Origin: Pseudomonas chlororaphis
Lineage (GTDB): Bacteria; Pseudomonadota; Gammaproteobacteria; Pseudomonadales; Pseudomonadaceae
Length of the DNA: 64,000 bases
Assembly: GCF_000783395.1 (NCBI RefSeq)
Contig: NZ_JSFK01000002.1
Coordinates: 310,001-374,000, forward strand
Reading direction: 5' to 3'
Shown here: positions 52,741-61,809 of the stretch, in pieces
How the letters are laid out: each line of letters starts with the position of its first letter
How positions within the stretch are numbered: position 1 is the first letter of the stretch
Notes under the pieces: model-generated
What the model saw: the letters and a program-made list of their open reading frames with translations, nothing else
Told to the model about the DNA's origin: nothing
Databases searched by the model: none
Made by a program: the position numbers and the translations under genes

Positions 52741-54216
52741 TTACTCTTTGTCCAGCTTGCCAACCAGCGACAGGGTGAAATCGGCACCCATGTACTTGAA
52801 GTGCGGACGCACGTTCAAGCTCACGCGGTACCAGCCCGGCTCGCCTTCAACGTCGCTGACGATCACTTGCGCAGCGCGCAGCGGACGACGGCCACGGACT
52901 TCGGCGCTCGGGTTTTCCTGGTCGGCAACGTACTGACGGATCCACTTGTTCAGTTCCAGCTCGAGGTCGGTACGCTCTTTCCACGAACCGAGTTGCTCGC
53001 GCTGCAGCACTTTCAAGTAGTGAGCCAGGCGGTTGACGATCATCATGTACGGCAGTTGGGTGCCGAGCTTGTAGTTCAGCTCTGCGGCCTTGCCTTCTGC
53101 GCTGATGCCGAAGAACTTCGGCTTCTGCACCGAGCTGGCGGAGAAGAACGCCGCGTTGTCGGAGCCTTTACGCATGGTCAGGGAGATGAAGCCTTCCTCG
53201 GCCAGTTCGTATTCACGACGGTCGGAAACCAGAACCTCGGTAGGAATCTTGGTTTCGATTTCGCCCATGCTTTCGAAATGGTGCAGAGGCAGGTCTTCAA
53301 CCGCGCCACCGCTCTGCGGGCCGATGATGTTCGGGCACCAGCGGAATTTGGCGAAGCTGTCGGTCAGCTTGGTGCCGAACGCGTAAGCAGTGTTGCCCCA
53401 CAGGTAGTGCTCGTGGCTGTTGGCAACAGTTTCCTTGTACACGAACGATTTGACCGGGTTTTCTTCCGGATCGTACGGGTTACGCAGCAGGAAACGCGGC
53501 ACGGTCAGGCCAACATAACGGGAGTCTTCCGAAGTACGGAAGCTCTGCCATTTGGCGAATTGCGGGCCTTCGAAGTGGTCTTTCAGATCTTTCAGATCCG
53601 GCAGGCCGGTGAAGCTTTCCAGACCGAAGAATTTCGGGCCGGCAGCAGCGATGAACGGCGCGTGCGACATGCACGAAACGCTGGCCACGTACTGCATCAG
53701 CTTCACGTCTGGCGAGCTTGGCGACATGTAGTAGTTAGCGATGATCGCGCCCACAGGCTGACCACCGAACTGGCCGTATTCAGCGGTGTAGATGTGCTTG
53801 TACAGGCCCGACTGCATGACTTCCGGCGAATCTTCGAAATCGTCCAGCAGGTCTTCTTTGGAGACGTTGAGGATTTCGATCTTGATGTTTTCGCGGAAGT
53901 TGGTGCGATCGACCAGCAACTGCAGACCACGCCACGACGATTCCAGAGCCTGGAAGTCCGGGTGGTGCAGGATTTCGTCCATCTGACGGCTGAGCTTGGC
54001 ATCGATCTCGGCGATCATGCGGTCAACCATGGCCTTCTTGACCGGCTCACCGTTGTTCTGCGGCTTGAGCAGTTCTTCGATGAACGCCGACACGCCACGT
54101 TTGGCGATGTCGTAGGCTTCGTCGTCCGGAGTCAGACGGGTTTCGGCGATGATGCTGTCGAGAATGCTGTATTCGCCGCTGGCGGCGCTCTTCTCTTGTG
54201 CTGCGCTAGTGCTCAT
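52741..54216 (-). CDS. tssC: T6SS contractile sheath large subunit TssC (VipB)
   Basis: This 491-residue protein has classical TssC sequence: LDSIIAETRLTPDDEAYDIA, SWRGLQLLVDRTNFRENIKI, GYVGLTVPRFLLRNPY-like PRFLLRNPYDPEENPVKSF and the C-terminal GEPGWYRVSLNVRPHFKYMG. With TssB it forms the contractile sheath. It overlaps nothing and starts 25 bases after tssB. Confidence 0.97.
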   Translation of the reverse strand: MSTSAAQEKSAASGEYSILDSIIAETRLTPDDEAYDIAKRGVSAFIEELLKPQNNGEPVKKAMVDRMIAEIDAKLSRQMDEILHHPDFQALESSWRGLQLLVDRTNFRENIKIEILNVSKEDLLDDFEDSPEVMQSGLYKHIYTAEYGQFGGQPVGAIIANYYMSPSSPDVKLMQYVASVSCMSHAPFIAAAGPKFFGLESFTGLPDLKDLKDHFEGPQFAKWQSFRTSEDSRYVGLTVPRFLLRNPYDPEENPVKSFVYKETVANSHEHYLWGNTAYAFGTKLTDSFAKFRWCPNIIGPQSGGAVEDLPLHHFESMGEIETKIPTEVLVSDRREYELAEEGFISLTMRKGSDNAAFFSASSVQKPKFFGISAEGKAAELNYKLGTQLPYMMIVNRLAHYLKVLQREQLGSWKERTDLELELNKWIRQYVADQENPSAEVRGRRPLRAAQVIVSDVEGEPGWYRVSLNVRPHFKYMGADFTLSLVGKLDKE

Positions 54217-54241
54217 TGTGTTGGCTTCCTTGGCTGGAGTC

Positions 54242-54745
54242 TCAGGCGTCCGGGGCTGCGGCGTTCAGGCCCAGCTCACCGAGTACGCGACCGCGGGATT
54301 CGTCGTCGGCGAGCACGCCTTCGATCGCTTTACGGAACGCAGGTGCGTTACCCAGCGGGCCTTTGAGGGCCACCAGCGCATCGCGCAGTTCCATCAGTTT
54401 TTTCAGCTCAGGCACTTGCTCGACCAGGCTGGCCGGGTTGAAGTCCTTCATCGAATTGACGCGCAGTTGCACAGCCAGCTCGTCGGCCTCGCCATCTTCC
54501 TGCAGACGGTTCGGCACGCTCAGCGTCAGACCCAGTTCTTGCTTGGCCAACACTTCGTCGAAGGTCATCTTGTCGATGCTGATCGGCTTGCGATCTTCGA
54601 TTTTGCGATCGTCCTTGCGGTGGGTGTAGTCACCGATTGCCAGCAGCTTCAGCGGCAGTTCAATCTCTTCCTGAGCACCGCCGGTGGCGGGTTTGAAGGT
54701 GACGTTGATGCGTTCCTTGGGGGCTACCGAGCCTTCTTTGGCCAT
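54242..54745 (-). CDS. tssB: T6SS contractile sheath small subunit TssB (VipA)
   Basis: The ATG at 54745 (GGAG-type site upstream) gives 167 residues, MAKEGSVAPKERINVTFKPA, with ELPLKLLAIGDYTHR and FDEVLAKQELGLTLSVPNRL of the VipA family. The longer frame starting at 54811 would overlap tssA and is rejected. Partner of TssC. Confidence 0.96.
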   Translation of the reverse strand: MAKEGSVAPKERINVTFKPATGGAQEEIELPLKLLAIGDYTHRKDDRKIEDRKPISIDKMTFDEVLAKQELGLTLSVPNRLQEDGEADELAVQLRVNSMKDFNPASLVEQVPELKKLMELRDALVALKGPLGNAPAFRKAIEGVLADDESRGRVLGELGLNAAAPDA

Positions 54746-54777
54746 GGCTTTTCTCCTTGCGGTTGTGGCCCTGGGGC

Positions 54778-56340
54778 CTATTCGAGTACCACTTCGAGGT
54801 CGAGGTGGCACAGCCTGCGATAAATCTCTTCCTTGCGTTCACGTACGGCATGGTTCTGCGGCAACAACTCGCAGCAACTGTGCAGCAGGTGCAGCACTTC
54901 CAATGCAAGATCGGGCTCCCAGGCGTGCAGGCCTGAGTCCTGTAATGTCTGATCGAGGGTTTCCAGCTGGTTCTTGGCCAGTTCGTATTTCTTGGCCATG
55001 AAGCACAGGCGCGCGAGGGCGAACTGCCAGAAGAAGCGTTCGCGACCGCCGTGGGCCGACTGCAAGCCTTGCTTGAGCGTCTGCACGGCAGGCTTCAGGC
55101 CTTCCTTGCGCAGCAGCGGCAGAACTTCTTCGAGGGCCTTTTCCCAGGCCGGCTGGGTTTCGACGTTTTCGCTTTCGACCTTGCGCGGCGCACTGGCGCT
55201 TTGCAGGTGCGGCATGACGTTGGCGGCGATCCACGCCCGGGTGGACGGATCGGCAAACGGCGCGCCGTCATGGAAACGCAACTCGACAATGCCGGGCAGC
55301 CGTTGAACCAAAAGCGCGAAGTGGATTTCCACTTCGCGCATTGCCAGCTCGGCGTTGAGGTTCTGGAGACACTCCCAGACCATCCTCTGGCCATCGAACC
55401 AGAACGGCGCCTTCGCCAGGCTCGCCTCCAGTTCCACCAGCAGGTCGGCGTATTTGCCCTGATCGAAACGGTCCTGATAGAGCTTGAGTTTTTCCAGCGG
55501 CAGGCCACGCAACACAGTGATCTGCTCGGCGTTGCGCTCCGGCACCGCGTCGATGGTCATCCACAGCAGCGTGCGATTGAGGCGCAGGGCGCGCAGGTCG
55601 GTGGCTTTCTGCTTGAGCCACCAGGCGCACAGAGGCCGGGCACTTTCCTGCTGGGCGCGCAGGGCTTTGTGCGCCTCGCGCTCGTTGTCGATCGGAGCGC
55701 CGGGGGTGAGCAACTGGCTCGCCGCCTGCTTGACCTGCGCCACCGCCGCGCCCACAACGCCGGGGGCCGGTTGGTTGTCGGCCGCGCGCTGGATCATGGT
55801 TTTCAGGCGACGGGAGATCGGCAGCAGCAGCGGCGAATCATCGCCCAGGTGCTCAGCACACGCCGCTTCGAGGCCGGACAGGTGCTCGGAGAGCTGCCGG
55901 AACATCGGCAACTGCTCTTTGATCGCAATGTTTTCGGTGATGACCTGCTCGAGACGCGGCACCAGCCAGCCGATGGCGGCGGCACGGGTACGGGGTTTGA
56001 GCGGGTGAACGTCGGCCCAGTTGTTTTCCGACAGATGGTGCAGCAGACCGAGGCCGGCCAACAGACCGGGGAAGGATTCACGCTGGTACAACGACCAGGT
56101 CAGCCAGGCGCCGACACGCAGATCCTTGGATTGGGTACGCAGCAGGTTTTCGCTGTTTTCGCGAATTTTCAGCCAGTCGATCTGCCCGCTTTCGTGCATC
56201 GACGAGGCTTTGGCCAGCTCACTTTCCAGCGCCTCGAATTCGCTCGAAAAACGAACGTCTTCGCCCGCAAAATTCTCTTTGGAAACAGAGACTTTAGCGA
56301 GTTCGAGGTAATGGGCGGAAAGTTTGCTTGAGTAGGACAT
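54778..56340 (-). CDS. tssA: T6SS assembly protein TssA
   Basis: This 520-residue protein has an ImpA-type N-terminal domain (about 45-150; WLTWSLYQRESFPGLLAGLGLLHHLSENNWADVHP is conserved) and a helical C-terminal half of the VasJ/TssA2 kind with a TPR-like end (EVLHLLHSCCELLPQNHAVR). TssA organises the baseplate and growing sheath. It is the first gene of the operon, 32 bases before tssB. Confidence 0.93.
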   Translation of the reverse strand: MSYSSKLSAHYLELAKVSVSKENFAGEDVRFSSEFEALESELAKASSMHESGQIDWLKIRENSENLLRTQSKDLRVGAWLTWSLYQRESFPGLLAGLGLLHHLSENNWADVHPLKPRTRAAAIGWLVPRLEQVITENIAIKEQLPMFRQLSEHLSGLEAACAEHLGDDSPLLLPISRRLKTMIQRAADNQPAPGVVGAAVAQVKQAASQLLTPGAPIDNEREAHKALRAQQESARPLCAWWLKQKATDLRALRLNRTLLWMTIDAVPERNAEQITVLRGLPLEKLKLYQDRFDQGKYADLLVELEASLAKAPFWFDGQRMVWECLQNLNAELAMREVEIHFALLVQRLPGIVELRFHDGAPFADPSTRAWIAANVMPHLQSASAPRKVESENVETQPAWEKALEEVLPLLRKEGLKPAVQTLKQGLQSAHGGRERFFWQFALARLCFMAKKYELAKNQLETLDQTLQDSGLHAWEPDLALEVLHLLHSCCELLPQNHAVRERKEEIYRRLCHLDLEVVLE

Positions 56341-56900
56341 CCATGGCCTTTATTAAGGATTACAGTCAGGCGCCTATTGGAGTTACCGCGGCGCGGGACA
56401 GTATCGAAGAGCGGTGAAGCGACTCATCCAATTGAGATGTGCTCTTTCAAGTGGGCGCATCGTAATCACTATGATGGCCACTAGCAAGCATCTGATTAAA
56501 CAACAAGACGAAGTGTTCTTTGTTTGTTGTAGGAGGTTTCCCTATATTCAGTCAGGGAATCCCCGATGCTCTGTTTATATTCGCATACCCTTACAAACCA
56601 CCGGAAAAGCTTGATTTAGAGCGATCGTTCCAACTGCCGTCGATCACCGGAAGCCGGGGCTGGCGAGATTGGCGCGGAGCATGACGGGTTTTGAAAAAAT
56701 CGGATGTAGGATGATTCCGAAATACTTCGGTGTTGTTTCAACAAATCACAGCGAGACAACCAACAACACAGAAAGTGCCATCAATATGATGGCTTTTATA
56801 TATAGAGTAATGATTTAACTGTGAGGCTGATCGATAGCCAACAAAGGCAATCAGTTACTCGGCCTTTATTAAGGTTGCACGCCAGAATAAAACGGCAGGC
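56341..56900 (-). promoter_or_regulatory. T6SS operon promoter region with a possible sigma-54 site
   Basis: No supported gene lies here. On the minus strand tggcac is found at 56780-56775 and the -12 element position reads gtgt instead of ttgc, so it is an imperfect sigma-54-like site. The operon encodes its own sigma-54 activator, which makes this worth noting. The distance to tssA (about 430 bases) is long. A 14-base direct repeat, ggcctttattaagg, occurs at 56345-56358 and 56861-56874. Confidence 0.3.
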
Positions 56901-56903
56901 ATA

Positions 56904-56942
56904 AAAAATGGGCACCCGACCGCAATCGGTGTGCCCATTTTT
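56904..56942. terminator. Strong bidirectional terminator after the HU gene
   Basis: aaaaatgggcac and gtgcccattttt form an almost perfect stem, extended inward by cga/tcg, with A and T runs on both sides. It ends the HU transcript (minus strand) and separates it from the T6SS operon. Confidence 0.88.
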
Positions 56943-56981
56943 CTACACGGTTCTCCCCGTTATTCGAGGAGTTCGCCGCAA

Positions 56982-57257
56982 TTAAGGATTAACGCTGTCT
57001 TTCAACGATTTGCCTGGCTTGAACGCAACGGTGTTGCTGGCCTTGATCTTCACCGGCTCGCCGGTCTGCGGGTTTTTGCCGGTGCGGGCGCCGCGGTGGC
57101 GTTGCAGGAAGGTGCCGAAGCCGACCAGCGTCACGCTGTCCTTGCGGTGCAGAGCGCCGGTGATTTCTTCGAGAACGGCGTTGAGTACGCGGTTGGCCTG
57201 TTCTTTGGTCAGATCTGCTTTTTCAGCGATTGCAGCGGCGAGTTCTGGTTTACGCAT
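56982..57257 (-). CDS. hupA: HU-family nucleoid protein
   Basis: This 91-residue protein begins MRKPELAAAIAEKADLTKEQ and has the HU/IHF arm GTFLQRHRGARTGKNPQTGEPVKI-type sequence, ending AFKPGKSLKDSV. HU bends and wraps DNA without sequence specificity. The fit is to HU rather than IHF (no IHF-type N-terminus). The subtype name is from memory of the position next to the rubredoxin genes. The 190 bases upstream hold its promoter and no other gene. Confidence 0.88.
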   Translation of the reverse strand: MRKPELAAAIAEKADLTKEQANRVLNAVLEEITGALHRKDSVTLVGFGTFLQRHRGARTGKNPQTGEPVKIKASNTVAFKPGKSLKDSVNP

Positions 57258-57447
57258 TAGTGAAGCCCCTTTGACGGTTTTTTGTTGTTATGTCCGTGCT
57301 GTTCTCGTTGGAACAGCGCCCAAGGCGCCGCAGGCTCTACTCTGCGGCAGACGGGAGTGAGAATGGCACGCGGATACCGGCGGCGCCAGTCTCCCCGCGA
57401 CCTTTGTAGGGGCAAAAGCGGGGTGATTCCGACAGAACGACCGGTAT

Positions 57448-58596
57448 TTACGCCAGCAGGGCCGGAAGCTGTTTGTTCAGGGCAAGTTTTTCCATCACCG
57501 CGGCGCCGGTCAGCGCGTAGCCGAGCAATTGGCCGTCGGCGCTGTGGCACAGGGCTTTAATGTCGGCGCCCTGCCCTTCGACAGTCCAGACGCCTTCGCT
57601 GCCCCGTGGCGGCGGCGAAACCACCAACGGGCACACCGGGGTTTTCACGGTGATCGGCATCGGCCCGTAGCTCACGGCGGTCGGGTTACCGGCGAGGGTT
57701 TGCGCCAGCGCTCGCGCGCAACTCATGAGGGGCATCACGTACAGCAGATTCAGCCCGTCGACCTCGGCGCAGTCGCCCAAGGCGTAGATATTGGCGTGGG
57801 AGGTTTTCAGGTGCCGATCGACCACCACGCCGCGATTGACCTGTACGCCGGCAGCCGCCGCCAGATCGATACGTGGGCGCAGGCCGATGGCCGAGACCAC
57901 CACATCGCATGGGATGACCTGGCCGTCGGACAGATGCGCTTCGAGGCCATCGGCGACTTTCTTTAGGCGGGTCAGTACCGGGCCGAGGTGGAATTTCGCA
58001 CCGAGGCTTTCCAGTCCGGCCTGCACGGCTGCCGCTGCGGCCGGGTGCAGCAACATCGGCATGACTTGTTCACAGGGTGCAACCAGTTGCACTTCGTAGC
58101 CGCCGAGGATCAGGTCGTTGGCGAACTCGCAGCCAATCAGACCGGTGCCGAGCAGCAAGACGCGGCGCTTACCGGCCGCTGCCGCACGGAAACGTGCGTA
58201 GTCTTCGAGATCATTGATCGGGAACACCAGATCGGCGCCATCGCCTTCGATGGGCACGCGCACTGTTTCTGCGCCCCAAGCGAGGATCAGATCACGGTAA
58301 TAAACCGCTTCTTCGCCGATCCACAGCCGTTTATGGCCGGCATCGATGCCGCTGATACGCGTGTGCGTGCGCACCTCGGCTTTCAACTGCTCCGCCATCG
58401 CGCCCGGCTCAGCCATGCTCAGGCCATCGGCGTCCTTGTTCTTGCCGAAACCGGTGGAGAGCATCGGCTTGGAGTAAGAGCGGCCGTCATCGGCGGTGAT
58501 CAGCAGCAGCGGGGTTTCGCTGTCGAGTTTGCGAAACTCCCGGGCCAGGTTATAGCCCGCCAGCCCAGTGCCAATGATGACGACAGGTGCGCTCAT
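57448..58596 (-). CDS. rubB: Rubredoxin-NAD(+) reductase
   Basis: This 382-residue flavoprotein has an N-terminal FAD motif [17 protein letters not shown], a central NAD motif [17 protein letters not shown] near residues 145-161 and the second FAD motif [15 protein letters not shown] near 265-280. It transfers electrons from NADH to rubredoxin, which supports alkane hydroxylation and oxidative-stress defence. It is 20 bases downstream of the rubredoxin gene on the same strand. Confidence 0.92.
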   Translation of the reverse strand: MSAPVVIIGTGLAGYNLAREFRKLDSETPLLLITADDGRSYSKPMLSTGFGKNKDADGLSMAEPGAMAEQLKAEVRTHTRISGIDAGHKRLWIGEEAVYYRDLILAWGAETVRVPIEGDGADLVFPINDLEDYARFRAAAAGKRRVLLLGTGLIGCEFANDLILGGYEVQLVAPCEQVMPMLLHPAAAAAVQAGLESLGAKFHLGPVLTRLKKVADGLEAHLSDGQVIPCDVVVSAIGLRPRIDLAAAAGVQVNRGVVVDRHLKTSHANIYALGDCAEVDGLNLLYVMPLMSCARALAQTLAGNPTAVSYGPMPITVKTPVCPLVVSPPPRGSEGVWTVEGQGADIKALCHSADGQLLGYALTGAAVMEKLALNKQLPALLA

Positions 58597-58616
58597 GCCT
58601 TACTCCTTTGATTTTC

Positions 58617-58784
58617 TTAGTTGATTTCGATCATTTCGAAGTCCAGCTTGCCGACGCCGCAGTCCGGGCACAGCCAGTCTTCCGGCACGTCCTGCCACAG
58701 GGTGCCCGGCGCAATGCCGTCATCCGGCCAGCCGTCGGCTTCGTTGTAGATCAGGCCGCAGACCACACATTGCCACTTTTTCAT
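58617..58784 (-). CDS. rubA: Rubredoxin
   Basis: The frame from the ATG at 58784 to the TAA at 58617-58619 encodes 55 residues, [20 protein letters not shown]..., with the two iron-binding motifs CVVCG (Cys6, Cys9) and CPDCG (Cys39, Cys42). This is a complete FeCys4 rubredoxin. P. aeruginosa has two copies side by side; only one is present here. It forms an operon with the reductase. Confidence 0.95.
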   Translation of the reverse strand: MKKWQCVVCGLIYNEADGWPDDGIAPGTLWQDVPEDWLCPDCGVGKLDFEMIEIN

Positions 58785-58985
58785 TCAGGTACTTCCTCAG
58801 GGTTCAGGCTGGGTGCCGGCGCGGACGGTCGATGGGTGCTGCGCTGCCATCCGGCTCAGGGCGTTTTGTACTGATGGTGCCGGGCAGATGCAAGCCTGTT
58901 CGGCGCAACGGCGACCCGGATCAATCAATCTCGCCGCCCGCCATGGTAAGCTCGCCGCCTCATTTGCGGCCAATAATGACTCATT

Positions 58986-59546
58986 GTGCAACATTCAAAT
59001 GCCTGCCCGACCCCGCTCTGGCTGACCCAAAGCCGACTGACGCCCCTCCCCGATTCGTTGACCCTCGACTGGCTGTTCGACGAAGGCTCGCTCACCCGCC
59101 GCCTGACCCGGCTGTCCGATGACGGCTTCAGCGTCACGCCGCTGTTCGAAGGCTGGGACACCCTGCGAAGTGACGAATGCGCGGCGCTGGATCTGGCCGA
59201 GGGCAGCGAAGGCTGGGTGCGCGAGGTGTATTTGCGTGGCCATGGCGAGGCCTGGGTGTTTGCCCGCAGCGTCGCCTCGCGCGAGGCCTTACAGGGCGAC
59301 GGTTTGCACATGGACGAACTGGGCAGCCGCTCGCTGGGCGAATTGCTGTTTTGCGATCAGGCGTTCCAGCGCCGCGCCCTCGAAGTTTGCCACTACCCTG
59401 AGGAATGGCTGCCGTCAGCCGCGAAAGCGCCTGAGCTGTGGGGTCGCCGTTCGCGCTTTGATCGTGGTGCACTGAGCGTCTTGGTTGCGGAAATATTCCT
59501 GCCGAGGCTGTGGAACGCCGCCCGCGCCCATCCGGAGAACTGCTGA
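58986..59546 (+). CDS. ubiC: Chorismate lyase UbiC
   Basis: This 186-residue protein, with a GTG start, contains the UbiC pattern [39 protein letters not shown] and the C-terminal [22 protein letters not shown]. It cleaves chorismate to 4-hydroxybenzoate and pyruvate, the first step of ubiquinone synthesis. The TGA shares a base with the ubiA start (TGATG). The 200 bases upstream separate it from the divergent rubredoxin gene. Confidence 0.94.
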   Translation: MQHSNACPTPLWLTQSRLTPLPDSLTLDWLFDEGSLTRRLTRLSDDGFSVTPLFEGWDTLRSDECAALDLAEGSEGWVREVYLRGHGEAWVFARSVASREALQGDGLHMDELGSRSLGELLFCDQAFQRRALEVCHYPEEWLPSAAKAPELWGRRSRFDRGALSVLVAEIFLPRLWNAARAHPENC

Positions 59547-60436
59547 TGTATCAGAGCCTGCTCAAGTCGCTGAATCGCTTGAACCCGCGCGCCTGGGATT
59601 TCATTCAGTTGACCCGGATGGACAAGCCGATCGGCATTTACCTGTTGTTGTGGCCGACCCTTTGGGCCCTGTGGATTGCCGGCAAAGGCTCGCCGTCGCT
59701 GGCCAACGTGGTGATTTTCGTCCTCGGCGTGGTGCTGACCCGCGCCGGTGGCTGCGTGATCAACGACTGGGCCGATCGCAAGGTCGACGGCCACGTCAAA
59801 CGCACCGCACAACGGCCCTTGGCGGCAGGCAGAATCAGCTCGAAAGAAGCGCTGGTGTTCTTTGCGCTGTTGATGGGCGTGAGTTTTCTGCTGGTGCTGT
59901 GCACCAATGCGCCGACGATCTGGCTGTCGCTCGGTGGTCTGGCGCTGGCGTTCACTTATCCGTTCATGAAGCGCTACACCTATTACCCGCAAGTGGTGCT
60001 GGGCGCGGCGTTCTCGTGGGGCATGCCAATGGCGTTCACGGCCGAGACCGGTGAGCTGCCGGCAGCGGCCTGGCTGCTGTGGATCGCCAATCTGCTATGG
60101 ACAGTGGGTTACGACACCTATTACGCGATGACCGACCGCGATGACGACTTGAAGATTGGCGTGAAGTCGACGGCGATTCTGTTTGGTGAGGCGGATCGGG
60201 TGATCATCCTGAGTTTGCAGGCGTTGTCGCTGGGTTGCCTGATGCTGGCGGGGTCGAAATTCGAGTTGGGGGTATGGTTCCACCTCGGCTTGCTGGTGGC
60301 TGCCGGGTGTTATGCGTGGGAGTTCTGGTACACGCGAGATCGCGACCGCATGCGTTGTTTCAAGGCGTTTTTGCACAACCACTGGGCCGGGTTGGCGATT
60401 TTCGTCGGGATCGTGCTGGATTACGCGTTGCGCTGA
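59546..60436 (+). CDS. ubiA: 4-hydroxybenzoate polyprenyltransferase UbiA
   Basis: This 296-residue membrane protein has about eight helices. The first Asp-rich motif, [17 protein letters not shown] (NDxxD type), and the second, [19 protein letters not shown], coordinate Mg-diphosphate. It joins the polyprenyl chain to 4-hydroxybenzoate, the UbiC product. The ATG at 59546 is favoured over an upstream in-frame ATG by the coupling with ubiC. Confidence 0.96.
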   Translation: MYQSLLKSLNRLNPRAWDFIQLTRMDKPIGIYLLLWPTLWALWIAGKGSPSLANVVIFVLGVVLTRAGGCVINDWADRKVDGHVKRTAQRPLAAGRISSKEALVFFALLMGVSFLLVLCTNAPTIWLSLGGLALAFTYPFMKRYTYYPQVVLGAAFSWGMPMAFTAETGELPAAAWLLWIANLLWTVGYDTYYAMTDRDDDLKIGVKSTAILFGEADRVIILSLQALSLGCLMLAGSKFELGVWFHLGLLVAAGCYAWEFWYTRDRDRMRCFKAFLHNHWAGLAIFVGIVLDYALR

Positions 60437-60444
60437 TCCGCAAA

Positions 60445-60537
60445 CCTGTGGGAGCGAGCTTGCTCGCGAAAGCGTTGGGTGTTGCCACATAGGCTAACTG
60501 AGACGACGCCTTCGCGAGCAAGCTCGCTCCCACAGGG
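60445..60537. repeat. REP-type inverted pair after ubiA
   Basis: cctgtgggagcgagcttgct followed by cgcgaaagcg at 60445-60474 is mirrored at about 60507-60537 (gccttcgcgagcaagctcgc and tcccacaggg). It has the same sub-type as the repeat at 3979, with one base changed in the inner palindrome. It separates ubiA from a convergent gene. Confidence 0.88.
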
Positions 60538-60546
60538 TATTTGCGT

Positions 60547-60930
60547 TTATTTGTGCTCGTGCACTACGTGCCACACGTCCTTCATGCCATCGCCTTTCAT
60601 TTCTCCAGGCTTCTCATCCTTCATGAAGGTATACAGCGGCTTGCCGTCGTAGGCGTATTGCATCATGCCGTCATCGCGCTTGATCACTGTCCATTTGCCT
60701 TCAGCCTTGGCACCCGCCGGCGCCATCATCGGCGGCCAGTTCTTCGCGCAATCGCCGTTGCACATCGACTTGCCGCCAGCGTCCTTGTCGAACGTGTAAA
60801 CGGTCATGCCTTTGTGATCGACCATCATGCCGTCCTTCATCATGGCCGGCTCGGCAGCCATGGCAAATCCAGGCAGAGTCAGGGCCGCAGCCATCAGCAG
60901 GGCTTTGAAAGAAACAGTCATTTGAGTCAT
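60547..60930 (-). CDS. Secreted repeat protein of the COG4315 family
   Basis: This 127-residue protein has a signal peptide (about 1-26, ending FAMA). Two copies of the short 'lipoprotein with Yx(FWY)xxD' type repeat follow: GMTVYTFDKDAGGKSMCNGDC and GKPLYTFMKDEKPGEMKGDG. It is Met- and His-rich at the start and end. The role is unknown. It is transcribed divergently from phoB. Confidence 0.85.
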   Translation of the reverse strand: MTQMTVSFKALLMAAALTLPGFAMAAEPAMMKDGMMVDHKGMTVYTFDKDAGGKSMCNGDCAKNWPPMMAPAGAKAEGKWTVIKRDDGMMQYAYDGKPLYTFMKDEKPGEMKGDGMKDVWHVVHEHK

Positions 60931-61010
60931 GGAAACCTTCTTTTGTGGTTGTCAGGATTCGGACTTAGAGCTTAGTTGAGGATTTGCACAATCGCCGCCG
61001 GACTAAAATA

Positions 61011-61028
61011 CTGTCACACGACTGCAAT
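61011..61028 (+). promoter_or_regulatory. Pho box upstream of phoB
   Basis: ctgtcacacgactgcaat matches the two 7-base direct repeats of the PhoB box (CTGTCAT-N4-CTGTCAT) at 11 of 14 positions with correct spacing. It lies 53 bases before the phoB ATG, which supports autoregulation under phosphate limitation. The divergent gene could be affected as well. Confidence 0.75.
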
Positions 61029-61081
61029 AATTCCGTTATCTAATGCGGCGCAAGACAGTTAAATGACAAGAGGATTAAGGC

Positions 61082-61771
61082 ATGGTTGGCAGGAGCATTC
61101 TGATCGTCGACGACGAAGCGCCCATTCGCGAAATGATCGCCGTTGCGTTGGAAATGGCCGGCTATGACTGCCTCGAGGCAGAGAACTCGCAGCAGGCCCA
61201 CGCCATCATCGTCGACCGCAAGCCGGACCTGATCCTGCTCGACTGGATGCTGCCCGGCACCTCCGGCATCGAGCTGGCCCGTCGTCTGAAACGTGATGAA
61301 CTGACCGGGGACATCCCGATCATCATGCTCACCGCCAAGGGTGAGGAGGACAACAAGATCCAGGGTCTTGAAGTCGGCGCCGACGACTACATCACCAAAC
61401 CGTTTTCCCCGCGCGAACTGGTCGCCCGCCTCAAGGCTGTGCTGCGCCGCGCCGGTCCTACCGACGGCGAAGCGCCGATCGAAGTTGGCGGCCTGCTGCT
61501 CGACCCGATCAGCCACCGCGTGACCATCGATGGCAAACCGGCCGAGATGGGCCCGACCGAATACCGTCTGCTGCAATTCTTCATGACCCACCAGGAACGC
61601 GCCTACACCCGTGGCCAGTTGCTGGATCAGGTCTGGGGCGGCAACGTCTACGTTGAAGAGCGCACTGTCGACGTGCACATCCGCCGCCTGCGCAAGGCTC
61701 TCGGCGACGCTTACGAAAATCTGGTACAAACCGTGCGCGGCACCGGCTACCGGTTTTCCACCAAGGCCTGA
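61082..61771 (+). CDS. phoB: Phosphate-regulon response regulator PhoB
   Basis: This 229-residue OmpR-type regulator has a receiver domain with acidic pocket Asp10-Asp11, phospho-acceptor Asp54 ([10 protein letters not shown]), Thr84 and Lys106. The C-terminal winged helix is at about 130-229 ([26 protein letters not shown], then [12 protein letters not shown]). Phosphorylated PhoB activates phosphate-starvation genes at Pho boxes. GAGGA precedes the ATG. It lies 38 bases before phoR. Confidence 0.97.
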   Translation: MVGRSILIVDDEAPIREMIAVALEMAGYDCLEAENSQQAHAIIVDRKPDLILLDWMLPGTSGIELARRLKRDELTGDIPIIMLTAKGEEDNKIQGLEVGADDYITKPFSPRELVARLKAVLRRAGPTDGEAPIEVGGLLLDPISHRVTIDGKPAEMGPTEYRLLQFFMTHQERAYTRGQLLDQVWGGNVYVEERTVDVHIRRLRKALGDAYENLVQTVRGTGYRFSTKA

Positions 61772-61809
61772 GCCGACCGCCAGACTCGCTGACAAGGACC
61801 GTAATTCCC

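Noticed and set aside
56414..56614. A 66-codon frame before tssA
   Set aside because: No ribosome site or family match is visible, and it sits in the promoter region on the strand opposite to the operon.
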